The notes: generated by a model from the sequence alone, not told the origin. Positions 17,782-26,400 are shown, numbered from the stretch's first letter. The stretch: 64,000 nt of DNA from Achromobacter sp. RTa (GCF_000757485.1 NZ_JPYO01000042.1:269944-333943); one strand, 5' to 3'. Made by a program: numbers and translations.

Positions 17782-18407
17782 CCGTTTCCGCGTCCGCCGC
17801 CATCCCCCCTCCTTCGGATTTCGACGAGGAAGTCGCCCGCGCCGACATCTACGGCCTGCTGGCCCAATTGTTCTACGCTCCGCCGCCGCCCGAACTGCTG
17901 GAGGCCCTGCGCCAGGCCGAGCCGCACGCGCCGGATGCGGGCAGTTTCCTCGAAACCCCGTGGCAGGACCTGATGCGCGAGGCGCGGGCCCTGGACGACG
18001 CCGCCATCGCCGCCGAGTACGACGCCCTGTTCGGCGGTATGGGAAAACCGGAGGTCTATCTGTTCGGCTCACACTACCTGACCGGCTTCCTGAATGAAAA
18101 GCCCCTGGTCGGACTGCGCAACGACCTGCAGGCGCTGGGGTTAGCGCGCGACCCCTCCGTGTCCGAAACCGAGGACCACATCGCCTTCCTGTGCGAGGTC
18201 ATGCGCTACCTGATCGCCGGCGACGATGCCAGCGTGTCCAACCTGGCCCGCCAGCGCGAGTTCTTCAGCGCGCACATCCAGCCCTGGGTCCACGACATGG
18301 CCGCGGCCATTGCCGCCCACCCCGCCGCGCGCTTCTACGCGCGGTCGGCGGCCTTTATCCAGGCATTCGCGAGCGTCGAGGCCCAAGGGTTCGATATGCT
18401 GGGATGA
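17778..18407 (+). CDS. TorD/DmsD-family molybdoenzyme chaperone
   Basis: 209 residues, all-helical. These cytosolic chaperones hold the Tat leader and apo-form of a molybdoenzyme until the cofactor is in place. Landmarks are the N-terminal ARADIYGLLAQLFYAPP, the LAAEYDALFGG-like segment, the central motif EVYLFGSHYLTGFLNEKPL, and EDHIAFLCEVMRYLI, which corresponds to the family's ExDHxxxxLEFM signature. The client is almost certainly the Tat-leader formate dehydrogenase encoded 365 nt downstream. ATGA overlap with the polyferredoxin gene. Confidence 0.88.
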   Translation: MTVSASAAIPPPSDFDEEVARADIYGLLAQLFYAPPPPELLEALRQAEPHAPDAGSFLETPWQDLMREARALDDAAIAAEYDALFGGMGKPEVYLFGSHYLTGFLNEKPLVGLRNDLQALGLARDPSVSETEDHIAFLCEVMRYLIAGDDASVSNLARQREFFSAHIQPWVHDMAAAIAAHPAARFYARSAAFIQAFASVEAQGFDMLG

Positions 18408-18555
18408 CCGGCCGAAGTGAACTGATTCCCGTCTGCAATTCGGCATCCGCTATTGTGCGGTGCAACCTGCGACTCGTCCGTTAGGCGGTTGTCCTGCCCA
18501 GGGGCACGGGGTACATTATGCAAAGAATTTCATAGCTAAATACCAGGAGACGACC

Positions 18556-18759
18556 ATGTCGCAAAGCCCGACCAATCGTTCGCGCCGCAAATTCTTCGCG
18601 GGTACGGCCACGGTAGGCGCCGCTGCCGTAGGGGCCGTCGTTCTCCCCGGTGTACAGGCCAAGCCGGCTGCCGCGGATGCGCAGCCCGCGCCCGAGCAGG
18701 GCGGCGGCTATCGACTGAGCGAACACGTCAAGCGCTACTACAAGACCACCCTCGTTTGA
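18556..18759 (+). CDS. Tat-leader mini-protein before formate dehydrogenase alpha
   Basis: 67 residues. A twin-arginine signal (SRRKFFAGTATVG, RR at residues 10-11) and a hydrophobic stretch ending near VQAKPAAA are followed by only about 30 residues ending in GGGYRLSEHVKRYYKTTLV. Short Tat-leader proteins of this kind commonly sit just before fdhA in proteobacterial operons and are annotated as formate dehydrogenase region Tat targets; their role is not settled. A strong AGGAGA ribosome-binding site precedes ATG 18556, and the gene ends 13 nt before the catalytic subunit. Confidence 0.88.
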   Translation: MSQSPTNRSRRKFFAGTATVGAAAVGAVVLPGVQAKPAAADAQPAPEQGGGYRLSEHVKRYYKTTLV

Positions 18760-18772
18760 TACGGAGCCCGGC

Positions 18773-21742
18773 ATGTTGCTGACCAAGAAAACCAGCGGAG
18801 CCGCTGCGGGCGCCTCCGAGTCGCGATTCGTTCAGAGCCTGCGCCGCGGCATGGCGCAAGCGCTGCCCACCATGGACCGCCGCTCTTTCCTGCGCCGCTC
18901 GGGGCTGGGCGTGGGCGCCGGCCTTGCCGCCACCCAGCTGTCGCTGCTCAAGCGGGCGGAAGCAGCCGAAGGCAAGAACGGGGTGGCCATCGGCAACACC
19001 AAGATCGAAGTGCGCCGCACCGTCTGTACGCACTGTTCCGTGGGATGCGCGGTGGACGCCGTCGTCGAGAACGGCGTCTGGGTGCGCCAGGAGCCGGTGT
19101 TCGATTCGCCCATCAACCTGGGCGCGCATTGCGCCAAGGGCGCATCCGTGCGCGAGCACGGGCACGGCGAGCACCGCCTGCGGTATCCCATGAAGCTGGT
19201 CAACGGCAAATATCAGCGCATCAGCTGGGACACCGCCTACGCGGAGATCACCGCCAAGCTGATGCAATTGCGCAAGGAAAGCGGGCCCGACTCGGTCTAC
19301 TGGATCGGCTCCTCCAAGCACAACAACGAGCAATCGTATCTGCTGCGCAAGTTCGTCAGCTTCTGGGGCAGCAACAACTGCGACCACCAGGCGCGCATCT
19401 GCCACTCGACCACGGTGGCCGGCGTTGCGAATACATGGGGCTACGGCGCCATGACCAATTCGTACAACGACATGCAGAACTCCAAGGTGGCGCTGTACAT
19501 CGGCTCCAACGCCGCCGAGGCTCACCCGGTATCGATGCTGCACATGCTGCACGCCAAGGAAACCGGCTGCAAGATGATCGTGGTCGACCCGCGCTTCACC
19601 CGCACCGCGGCCAAGGCCGACCATTACGTGCGCATCCGCTCGGGCACCGACATCCCCTTCCTGTTCGGCCTGCTGTACCACGTCTTCAAGAACGGCTGGG
19701 AAGACAAGGCGTACATCGACGCGCGCGTCTACGGCATGGACCAGGTCAAGGCCGACATCCTGGCCAAATGGACACCCGACAAGGTCGAGGACGCCTGTGG
19801 CGTCGACGAAGCGACCATGTTCAAGGTGGCCAAGCTGATGCACGAAAACCGCCCCGGCACGCTCGTGTGGTGCATGGGCCAGACCCAGCACTCGATCGGC
19901 AACGCCATGGTGCGCGCCTCCTGTATCGTGCAGCTGGCGCTGGGCAACGTCGGCAAGTCGGGCGGCGGCGCCAACATCTTCCGCGGCCACGACAACGTGC
20001 AAGGCGCCACCGACGTGGGCCCCAACCCGGATTCGCTGCCGGGCTATTACGGCCTGGCCGAAGGTTCCTGGAAGCACTTCGCCCACATCTGGGGCGTCGA
20101 TTACGAATGGATCAAGGGCCGCTATGCGTCGCCGGCCATGATGACCAAGCCGGGCATCACCGTGTCGCGCTGGATCGACGGCGTGCTCGAAAACCCCGAC
20201 CTCATCGACCAGGAAACCAATCTGCGCGCCGTGTTCTATTGGGGGCACGCGCCCAACTCGCAGACGCGCGGACTGGAAATGAAGCGCGCCATGGACAAGC
20301 TGGATCTCCTGGTGGTGGTCGACCCCTATCCGTCCGCCACCGCCGCGATGGCCGCCATGCCCGGCAAGGCGGAGGACCTCAACCCCAACCGGGCGGTCTA
20401 TCTGCTGCCCGCCGCCACGCAATTCGAGACCAACGGCAGTTGCACCGCGTCGAACCGCTCGCTGCAATGGCGCGAAAAAGTCATCGAACCGCTGTGGGAA
20501 AGCCGCACCGACCACATGATCATGTACCAGCTTGCCGAGAAACTGGGCTTCGGCAAAGAACTCTGCAAGAACTACAAGATGCAGAAGGTCAAGGACATGG
20601 ACGAGCCGGTCGTCGAGGACATCCTGCGCGAGATCAACGCCACGTGCTGGACCATCGGCTATACCGGCCAGAGCCCCGAACGCCTGAAGGCGCACATGCG
20701 CAACATGCAGATGTTCGATGTAAAGACGCTGCGCGCCAAGGGAGGCAAGGATGCCGAAACCGGCTACGACCTGACGGGCGACTACTTCGGCCTTCCCTGG
20801 CCCTGTTGGGGCACGCCGAGCCTGAAACACCCGGGCACGGCCAACCTGTACGACACCAGCTTGAACGTCATGGACGGCGGCGGAAATTTCCGCGCCAACT
20901 TCGGGGTTGAACGCAATGGCGTGAACCTGCTGGCCGAGGACGGCTCGCACTCCAAGGGCGCGGACCTCACCACCGGCTATCCCGAGTTCGACCACGTGCT
21001 GCTGAAGAAGCTGGGCTGGTGGGACGATCTCACGGCGGAGGAAAAGGCGGCGGCCGAAGGCAAGAACTGGAAGACCGATCCGTCCGGCGGCATCATCCGC
21101 GTGGTCATGAAAATACACGGATGCTACCCATTCGGAAACGCCAAGGCGCGCGCCGTGGTCTGGAACTTCCCCGACGCGATTCCGCAGCACCGCGAACCGA
21201 TCTACGGCACGCGTCCGGACCTGGTCGAAAAGTACCCGGCCCAGGCCGACCTGAAAACGTTCTGGCGCCTGCCCACGCTGTACACCTCGCTGCAGCAGAA
21301 GAACGTTGCCGAAAAGCTGTACGAGAAATTCCCGCTCATCCTCACCTCGGGCCGGCTGGTCGAGTACGAGGGCGGTGGCGAGGAAACGCGCTCCAACCCG
21401 TGGCTGGCCGAACTGCAGCAGGAAATGTTCGTCGAGCTCAACCCCAAGGCGGCCGCCGACCGCGGCATCCGCAACGGCGATCGCTGCTGGGTCGTGACGC
21501 CCACGGGCGCGCGCCTGAATGTGCAGGCCCTGGTCACGGAACGCGTGGGCGCCGACACCGCCTTCATGCCTTTCCACTTTTCGGGCCGCTGGCAAGGCCA
21601 GGACCTGCTCGCCCACTATCCCGAAGGCGCCGCGCCCATCGTGCGCGGCGAGGCCGTGAACACCGGCACCACGTACGGCTACGACTCCGTGACGATGATG
21701 CAGGAAACCAAGACCACCATCTGCAACATAGAAAGAGCTTAA
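18773..21742 (+). CDS. formate dehydrogenase catalytic (alpha) subunit, Tat-exported
   Basis: 989-residue molybdopterin oxidoreductase that oxidises formate to CO2. It has a twin-arginine leader (MDRRSFLRRSGLG, residues 34-46). The N-terminal 4Fe-4S cluster is bound by C85, C88, C92 and C120. The Mo/W ligand is Cys210 in DHQARICHSTTVAG, with the adjacent His, so this is a cysteine rather than a selenocysteine enzyme; no in-frame TGA is needed. The bis-MGD-binding domains follow, including the C-terminal ILTSGRLVEYEGGGEETRSNPWLAELQ segment. Length is close to E. coli FdnG/FdoG. With the beta and gamma genes downstream it forms a periplasm-facing, membrane-bound complex feeding the quinone pool. 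Molybdenum and tungsten are both possible given the neighbouring Tup genes. Confidence 0.95.
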   Translation: MLLTKKTSGAAAGASESRFVQSLRRGMAQALPTMDRRSFLRRSGLGVGAGLAATQLSLLKRAEAAEGKNGVAIGNTKIEVRRTVCTHCSVGCAVDAVVENGVWVRQEPVFDSPINLGAHCAKGASVREHGHGEHRLRYPMKLVNGKYQRISWDTAYAEITAKLMQLRKESGPDSVYWIGSSKHNNEQSYLLRKFVSFWGSNNCDHQARICHSTTVAGVANTWGYGAMTNSYNDMQNSKVALYIGSNAAEAHPVSMLHMLHAKETGCKMIVVDPRFTRTAAKADHYVRIRSGTDIPFLFGLLYHVFKNGWEDKAYIDARVYGMDQVKADILAKWTPDKVEDACGVDEATMFKVAKLMHENRPGTLVWCMGQTQHSIGNAMVRASCIVQLALGNVGKSGGGANIFRGHDNVQGATDVGPNPDSLPGYYGLAEGSWKHFAHIWGVDYEWIKGRYASPAMMTKPGITVSRWIDGVLENPDLIDQETNLRAVFYWGHAPNSQTRGLEMKRAMDKLDLLVVVDPYPSATAAMAAMPGKAEDLNPNRAVYLLPAATQFETNGSCTASNRSLQWREKVIEPLWESRTDHMIMYQLAEKLGFGKELCKNYKMQKVKDMDEPVVEDILREINATCWTIGYTGQSPERLKAHMRNMQMFDVKTLRAKGGKDAETGYDLTGDYFGLPWPCWGTPSLKHPGTANLYDTSLNVMDGGGNFRANFGVERNGVNLLAEDGSHSKGADLTTGYPEFDHVLLKKLGWWDDLTAEEKAAAEGKNWKTDPSGGIIRVVMKIHGCYPFGNAKARAVVWNFPDAIPQHREPIYGTRPDLVEKYPAQADLKTFWRLPTLYTSLQQKNVAEKLYEKFPLILTSGRLVEYEGGGEETRSNPWLAELQQEMFVELNPKAAADRGIRNGDRCWVVTPTGARLNVQALVTERVGADTAFMPFHFSGRWQGQDLLAHYPEGAAPIVRGEAVNTGTTYGYDSVTMMQETKTTICNIERA

Positions 21743-21752
21743 GGAGAGCGCA

Positions 21753-22397
21753 ATGGCTCGCATGAAATTTGTCTGTGATGCGGAACGGTGTATCGAGTGC
21801 AATAGCTGCGTCACCGCCTGCAAGAACGAACATGAAGTTCCCTGGGGGGTCAACCGCCGCCGCGTGGTCACGCTCAACGATGGCGTGCCGGGCGAAAAAT
21901 CCATCTCGGTGGCCTGCATGCATTGCAGCGACGCGCCCTGCATGGCGGTCTGCCCCGTGAACTGCTTCTATCGCACCGACGAAGGCGTGGTCCTGCATAA
22001 CAAGGACACCTGTATCGGATGCGGCTACTGTTCCTACGCCTGTCCTTTCGGCGCGCCGCAATTCCCTTCCGAGGGCAATTTCGGAGTGCGCGGCAAGATG
22101 GACAAATGCACGTTCTGCGCGGGCGGGCCGGAGGAACACGGCAGCGCGGCGGAGTTCGAAAAGTACGGGCGCAACCGCCTGGCCGAAGGCAAGCTGCCGG
22201 CCTGTGCTGAGATGTGCTCGACCAAGGCCCTGCTCGCCGGCGACGGAGACGTAGTGGCCGACATCTTCCGCACCCGAGTCCTGCATCGCGGCAAGGGCGC
22301 CGAAGTCTGGGGCTGGGGCACTGCCTATGGTTCGCAGCAGGCCGGCCAGCCGCCGGCCGGCCAACAGCAATCCCAACCCGCGAAGGCCAAGCCATGA
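21753..22397 (+). CDS. formate dehydrogenase iron-sulfur (beta) subunit
   Basis: 214-residue four-cluster ferredoxin that passes electrons from the alpha subunit to the cytochrome. Four cysteine groups are visible: CIECNSCVTACK, CMHCSDAPCMAVCP, CIGCGYCSYACP and CTFC...CAEMC. It ends in a Gln/Pro/Ala-rich tail and lacks the C-terminal membrane helix of FdnH-type subunits, so it must dock to the complex by protein contacts. AAGGAGAG precedes ATG 21753, 10 nt after the alpha stop. The TGA overlaps the next ATG. Confidence 0.93.
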   Translation: MARMKFVCDAERCIECNSCVTACKNEHEVPWGVNRRRVVTLNDGVPGEKSISVACMHCSDAPCMAVCPVNCFYRTDEGVVLHNKDTCIGCGYCSYACPFGAPQFPSEGNFGVRGKMDKCTFCAGGPEEHGSAAEFEKYGRNRLAEGKLPACAEMCSTKALLAGDGDVVADIFRTRVLHRGKGAEVWGWGTAYGSQQAGQPPAGQQQSQPAKAKP

Positions 22398-22618
22398 ACG
22401 CCCGCCTCGCCCTCATGGCCACCGCCGTTCTCCTGCTGTCGGCCTGCAGCGAGCCCTCCCAGGAATTGCACTCGGGCAACGTCGGCAAACCCTACTATGA
22501 CGGGACGGGCAGCAATTTCACGGCCGCAGGCTGGAAGCCCGGCGACAAAAGCAGTTGGCAGCAAGAGATGAAGACCCGCACCCAACGGGGCCAGAACGAA
22601 TACACGAGAGTGTATTGA
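22394..22618 (+). CDS. small lipoprotein of the formate dehydrogenase operon
   Basis: 74 residues. A signal peptide with lipobox LLSAC gives a predicted acylated Cys18. The mature part (about 56 residues) is polar and aromatic-rich (GKPYYDGTGSNFTAAGWKPGDKSSW) and ends NEYTRVY. It overlaps the beta subunit by ATGA and precedes the cytochrome gene by 13 nt, so it should be made in step with the complex. Function unknown; an accessory or stabilising role at the membrane is inference from position. Confidence 0.85.
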   Translation: MNARLALMATAVLLLSACSEPSQELHSGNVGKPYYDGTGSNFTAAGWKPGDKSSWQQEMKTRTQRGQNEYTRVY

Positions 22619-22631
22619 TCGGGAGCTTGCC

Positions 22632-23795
22632 ATGATACGGTCACTCATCGCGGCACTGGCGATCTGCGCATCGGCCCTAGCGCCGGCAGTCGCCCAGAAC
22701 GCCCCCTCGCAGCCTGCGGCCGGCGGGCTGGGTGGCATCCAGAGCGCCAACATCTTCGAGGTCAAGCCCGACGCCAATGAATTGCCGGGCTATGCCGAGC
22801 AGACCAATGCCGAACGCGCCAAGGTCCAGCCGGGCAACAATGCGCCGATGTGGCGCAAGGTCAACTCCGGAGAGCCCGGCTATTCCAGCCTGCCGCACAG
22901 CCAGGCGCCCGAGGCCGGCGTCCTGATCCAGCGATTCGTGCAGTACCCCGGCTCGAAATTCACGACCGCCGGCGAAGCCTGGCGCCAGGTCCGCAACCAC
23001 TGGATCATCCCGTACGGCGGCGGCCTGCTGCTCATCGTCCTCGTCGCCATCTTGCTGTTCTTCCTGGGCAAGGGCTCGATCAAGCTGCGGGAGGCCCCGA
23101 CCGGCCGCCGCATCGAGCGCTTCACCTACTTCGAGCGCGCCGCGCACTGGGTCAATGCAACGGCCTTCGTGATCCTGGCGATCTCGGGGATCGTGATGGC
23201 CTTTGGCAAGTTCTTCCTGCTGCCCGTCATGGGCAGCGCCCTGTACGGCTGGATGACCTGGGTCCTGAAAACCACGCACAACTTCGTCGGGCCGGTGTTC
23301 GCGGTGTCTCTCGTCGTGGTGCTGCTGACCTTCATCAAGGACAATATCCCGCGCCGCTACGATCTGATCTGGCTCAAGAAGGGCGGCGGGCTCCTGAGAA
23401 CGGCGCACGTGCCGTCGCACCGTTTCAATGCCGGCGAAAAAATCATGTTTTGGGGCGGGATGATGTTCCTGGGGCTGATCGCGGTCCTGTCGGGGCTGTT
23501 CCTGGACAAGGTCGCGCCCGGCCTGGACTATTCACGCGGCAATATGCAGATCGCCCACATGGTCCACGCCGTATCGGTGATCCTCATGACCTGCATGATC
23601 ATGGGCCATATCTACCTGGGCACCATCGGCATGCAAGGCGCGTTCAAGGCGATGAAGACCGGCTATGTCGACGAAGCCTGGGCGCGCGAACACCACGAGC
23701 TCTGGTATGACGACATCAAGGCCGGCAAGATCCCGGCCCAGCGCACGCCAGACAAAGGCGCCAAATCGCGCCCCACCCGCCCGGCCGGCGCCTGA
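22632..23795 (+). CDS. formate dehydrogenase cytochrome b (gamma) subunit
   Basis: 387-residue di-haem cytochrome b of the FdnI/FdoI type. A cleavable signal peptide (ending near APAVAQ) and a periplasmic extension of about 100 residues precede the usual core. One helix lies at about 124-142, then the FdnI-like four-helix unit with haem-ligand histidines in YFERAAHWVNATAF, LKTTHNFVGP and MQIAHMVHAV. The tail EAWAREHHELWYDD is typical of the family. It anchors the complex and reduces quinone on the cytoplasmic side. Confidence 0.93.
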   Translation: MIRSLIAALAICASALAPAVAQNAPSQPAAGGLGGIQSANIFEVKPDANELPGYAEQTNAERAKVQPGNNAPMWRKVNSGEPGYSSLPHSQAPEAGVLIQRFVQYPGSKFTTAGEAWRQVRNHWIIPYGGGLLLIVLVAILLFFLGKGSIKLREAPTGRRIERFTYFERAAHWVNATAFVILAISGIVMAFGKFFLLPVMGSALYGWMTWVLKTTHNFVGPVFAVSLVVVLLTFIKDNIPRRYDLIWLKKGGGLLRTAHVPSHRFNAGEKIMFWGGMMFLGLIAVLSGLFLDKVAPGLDYSRGNMQIAHMVHAVSVILMTCMIMGHIYLGTIGMQGAFKAMKTGYVDEAWAREHHELWYDDIKAGKIPAQRTPDKGAKSRPTRPAGA

Positions 23796-23817
23796 CGGTC
23801 CGGCGCAAGGAGTCCGC

Positions 23818-24198
23818 ATGAAAAAGATCGCCGCAATACTCCTCGTGCTGGCCGCCGCGCCGGTGGCCCATGCCAAGCTTCCCCCTCCCAGCGCCGAAGC
23901 CCAGGCTCGCGCAGCCGAGACCGCAGCCAAGGCCGCCTGGTCGGCCAAGGTGGACGCTTACAAACTCTGCCAAGCGCAGGATCGCGTCGCCGCCTTGTAC
24001 TACGAACAGACCAAGGCCGCCGGCAAGACCACCCGTCCGCCGATGGCCACGGCAGGCTGCCACGATCCCGGGCCTTTCGCCTATACCCGACCCGAGGAAA
24101 AGCCGCGCGAGACCTCCGGCGCCCATTCTCCCGCGGGCACGGCCACGCAGCCGCCCAGCACCAGCACCCCGGCCGCCGAGGGCAAGCCCAAGCCTTGA
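23818..24198 (+). CDS. small exported protein, last gene of the fdh operon
   Basis: 126 residues. A signal peptide (KKIAAILLVLAAAPVAHA) precedes a short helical domain with two cysteines (KLCQAQDRVAALYYEQ... and GCHDPGPF), then a Pro/Thr/Ser-rich tail that is probably disordered. AAGGAG precedes ATG 23818, 22 nt after the cytochrome gene, and the gene is followed by a terminator, so it closes the operon. Not recognised; periplasmic by prediction. Confidence 0.8.
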   Translation: MKKIAAILLVLAAAPVAHAKLPPPSAEAQARAAETAAKAAWSAKVDAYKLCQAQDRVAALYYEQTKAAGKTTRPPMATAGCHDPGPFAYTRPEEKPRETSGAHSPAGTATQPPSTSTPAAEGKPKP

Positions 24199-24216
24199 AT
24201 CCCGTTGCGAGCATCG

Positions 24217-24247
24217 GGCCCGGCCCTTGCGCGCCGGGCCTTTGTTT
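24217..24247 (+). terminator. rho-independent terminator after the fdh operon
   Basis: Eight-bp perfect GC stem (GGCCCGGC / GCCGGGCC) with an 8-nt loop, followed by TTTGTTTT. It lies 18 nt after the last gene of the operon and separates it from fdhD. Confidence 0.85.
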
Positions 24248-24297
24248 TAGACTTGGCCCATTGCCCCCGGCTCCGCGCCGCCGACTTGCGTCCGCCC

Positions 24298-25158
24298 ATG
24301 ACACACCCGCTCCCTCGCATGACCGCCGCCCGCGCCCCGTTGACCCGCGAAGTCGAGGTCGTCAACGAGCATGGCCAGCGTGAGTCCCTGTTCATCCCGG
24401 CCGAGCGTCCGCTCACCATCTATGTGGACCGCCGTGAAATCGTCACCCTGATGACCCTGGGCGCCATGCCCGAACTGCTGGTGCTGGGGTACCTGCGCAA
24501 CCAGCGCCTGGTGCGTGAGCTGGACGAGGTCGTCGCCGTAACCGTGGATTGGGAAGTCAACGCAGCCGCGGTAGAGACCCGCCACGGCATCGCCGACATC
24601 GAAGCCCGCACGAAAAAACGCGTCGTCACGACCGGCTGCGGCCAGGGCAGCGTGTTCGGCGACCTGATGGACGAAATCGACGGCATCCGCCTGGCGCCGC
24701 AGGCGCGCCTGGGCCAGGACGAACTGTACGGCCTGCTCAACGCCATACGCGTGCAGGAAACCACCTACAAATCGGCCGGATCGGTGCATGGCTGCGCGCT
24801 GTTCCGCGGCGCCGAAATGCTCATGTTCGTCGAGGATGTCGGCCGCCACAACGCCATCGACACGATCGCGGGCTGGATGTGGCTGCAAGGCGCGCAGGGC
24901 CAGGACGGGGCCGACAAGGTGTTCTACACGACCGGGCGGCTGACGAGCGAAATGGTCATGAAGTCGGCGCAGATGGGCGTGCCCATCGTGGTCTCACGCA
25001 GCGGGATCACCCAGATGGGCTATGAAATCGCGGAGCAGCTGGGCCTGTGCGCGATCGGGCGCGCCATCAACAAGCGCTTCATTTGCTACACCGCCCCGGA
25101 ACGCCTGCTGCTGCAGCCCGAATTGGCCGCGGAACGCTTCCCGCCCGCAGCCGGCTGA
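24298..25158 (+). CDS. fdhD: FdhD, formate dehydrogenase sulfurtransferase
   Basis: 286 residues. FdhD passes sulfur from a cysteine desulfurase to the Mo/W-bis-MGD cofactor, a step formate dehydrogenase needs for activity. Family landmarks: ERPLTIYVDRREIVTLMTL, the active-site loop VVTTGCGQGSVF, SVHGCALF, EDVGRHNAIDTIAGW, and FYTTGRLTSEMVMKSAQMGVPIVVSRSG. The loop has a single cysteine (C114), where E. coli FdhD has CxxC. I chose ATG 24298; an upstream in-frame extension runs through the terminator and is not coding. It converges with the regulator gene. Confidence 0.93.
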   Translation: MTHPLPRMTAARAPLTREVEVVNEHGQRESLFIPAERPLTIYVDRREIVTLMTLGAMPELLVLGYLRNQRLVRELDEVVAVTVDWEVNAAAVETRHGIADIEARTKKRVVTTGCGQGSVFGDLMDEIDGIRLAPQARLGQDELYGLLNAIRVQETTYKSAGSVHGCALFRGAEMLMFVEDVGRHNAIDTIAGWMWLQGAQGQDGADKVFYTTGRLTSEMVMKSAQMGVPIVVSRSGITQMGYEIAEQLGLCAIGRAINKRFICYTAPERLLLQPELAAERFPPAAG

Positions 25159-25161
25159 TCC

Positions 25162-25187
25162 CGCGCGTCAGCTACGCGCGTCAGCTA
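25162..25187. repeat. tandem 13-bp duplication at the 3' junction of fdhD and the regulator
   Basis: CGCGCGTCAGCTA occurs twice head to tail (25162-25174 and 25175-25187). The second copy contains the regulator's stop codon (minus strand). Probably a small slippage duplication in the convergent spacer. Confidence 0.7.
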
Positions 25188-26320
25188 CGGGAGGCCTTGC
25201 CCGGCTTCGCGCCGGCGGAGCGCCGCTTGGGCTTGCCGCCGAAATCCCACCACGGCAGCATGCGCCGCAGCGACAGCACCTCGCCGCTGTTCGTCGGGGT
25301 ATACCCTGGCATGCGGGCAAGCAGCGCCTGCCATGTATCGCTGCGCAGGATTTCCATCAACGCCAGCGTCGACGGCTGGTCCAGCGTGGATTTCAGGCAC
25401 ACCAGGAAATAATTCTCCCTGACGAGCGGCACGAAATCCAGCCGCTCTCGCAGCGCCGCCGAGGCGATGCCCAGGCCGGCATCGGCGCCGCCCGAGGCCA
25501 CCGCATGCGCCACGGCCTTGTGCGAAGGTTCGGTGCGCTGATAGCCATCGATGGCCTGGGGATCGATGCCCGCCTCTTCGAGCAGCTCGTCGAACAGCAC
25601 CCGCGTGCCCGTGCCCAGCGAGCGGTTCACGTAGCGCAGGCCCGGCTGTAGCAGATCCTGGATTCCGCCCAGGCCCCTGGGATTGCCGCGAGGCACGATC
25701 AGCCCTTGCTCGCGCTGGGCGAAACCGATGATCTTGTGCAGCCCTGGCTGCAGCAGGGGCTTGTAGGCCCGTTCGCTGCGCGATCCGGGCTTCGGCTGCT
25801 GGCGGGTATGGAACCCCGCCATCACGCAGCGACCTTCGTTGAGCGCGCTGATGGCGTCCAGGCTGCCCGCGTAGCGCACGTCCAGGTGCAGCTTGGCCGA
25901 AGCGACGGCATGCTCCTGCAGGGCAGCCAGGGCGTCGTCGTGGCTGGCGTAGAGAGGCACCACGTGCGCGGCATTGTCGAAGGCCACTGCGAAGGTGCGC
26001 TCCAGTTCGGCGCGCAGCGCGCTGATCTGGGGAGCCAGACGGGCCTGGGCCTGGCGCTCGGCCCACAGCAGTTTTTCGCCGAACTCGTTCAGGCGGGCGG
26101 GCTGGCCCTTGTCCCAGACGATGAGGGTGCGGCCCAGCGTCTGCTCCCAGCGCTTCAGTTCGCCCCATACGTGCCGGTACGACAGGCCCAGCGCCTTGGC
26201 CGCGGCCGAGATCGATCCGTGCTCGCGCACCGCAAACAGCAAGTCCATCAGGGCGTTGCGGATCAGGGCCGGTTGCGCGCCGTTGGCGCCCAGCAGATAG
26301 GTAAGTTCAATGCTATGCAC
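25181..26320 (-). CDS. one-component regulator: ModE-like HTH fused to a periplasmic-binding-type oxyanion domain
   Basis: 379 residues. The N-terminal ModE/LysR-like winged helix (LLFAVREHGSISAAAKALGLSYRHVWGELKRWEQTLGRTLI, about residues 27-67) is followed by a substrate-binding domain of the COG1910/PBP-like class (from about VVPLYASHDDALAAL to MEILRSDTWQALL). In ModE the sensing part is a pair of Mop domains; here it looks like a solute-binding protein, so the ligand is probably molybdate or tungstate. It is divergent from the TupBCA-type operon and converges on fdhD, a natural position to control oxyanion uptake. The start appears to be GTG 26320; an alternative is possible because its ribosome-binding site is poor. 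Confidence 0.82.
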   Translation of the reverse strand: MHSIELTYLLGANGAQPALIRNALMDLLFAVREHGSISAAAKALGLSYRHVWGELKRWEQTLGRTLIVWDKGQPARLNEFGEKLLWAERQAQARLAPQISALRAELERTFAVAFDNAAHVVPLYASHDDALAALQEHAVASAKLHLDVRYAGSLDAISALNEGRCVMAGFHTRQQPKPGSRSERAYKPLLQPGLHKIIGFAQREQGLIVPRGNPRGLGGIQDLLQPGLRYVNRSLGTGTRVLFDELLEEAGIDPQAIDGYQRTEPSHKAVAHAVASGGADAGLGIASAALRERLDFVPLVRENYFLVCLKSTLDQPSTLALMEILRSDTWQALLARMPGYTPTNSGEVLSLRRMLPWWDFGGKPKRRSAGAKPGKASRS

Positions 26321-26337
26321 GGCGGCGAGTATGCCTT

Positions 26338-26400
26338 AAAAAGTGCCCCCACGCTGCACCCGCTGCGCGGGTTTGCTGCCCCCCAGGGGGGCGTTTTTGT
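26338..26400. repeat. extragenic hairpin-rich element in a divergent promoter region
   Basis: An inverted repeat is formed by AAAAAGTGCCCCC at the left and GGGGGGCGTTTTTGT at the right. It encloses a second perfect hairpin (ACCCGC TGC GCGGGT, 26358-26372). The outer arms with their A and T runs look like a bidirectional terminator. From memory, closely similar CCCCCACGCTGC...CCCC-GGGGG-GC elements recur between genes in Bordetella and Achromobacter genomes, so I read it as a family repeat. Its place, upstream of two divergent genes rather than downstream of convergent ones, is unusual. Confidence 0.6.

Noticed and set aside
19391..19420. Possible selenocysteine at the formate dehydrogenase active site
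   Set aside because: The codon at residue 210 is a normal Cys codon in an uninterrupted frame; no TGA and no SECIS-like need.
18728..21943. A 1071-codon open frame on the minus strand across the formate dehydrogenase alpha gene
   Set aside because: It is the complement of a well-recognised catalytic subunit with intact cluster and active-site cysteines; no family motif or start signal on the opposite strand.
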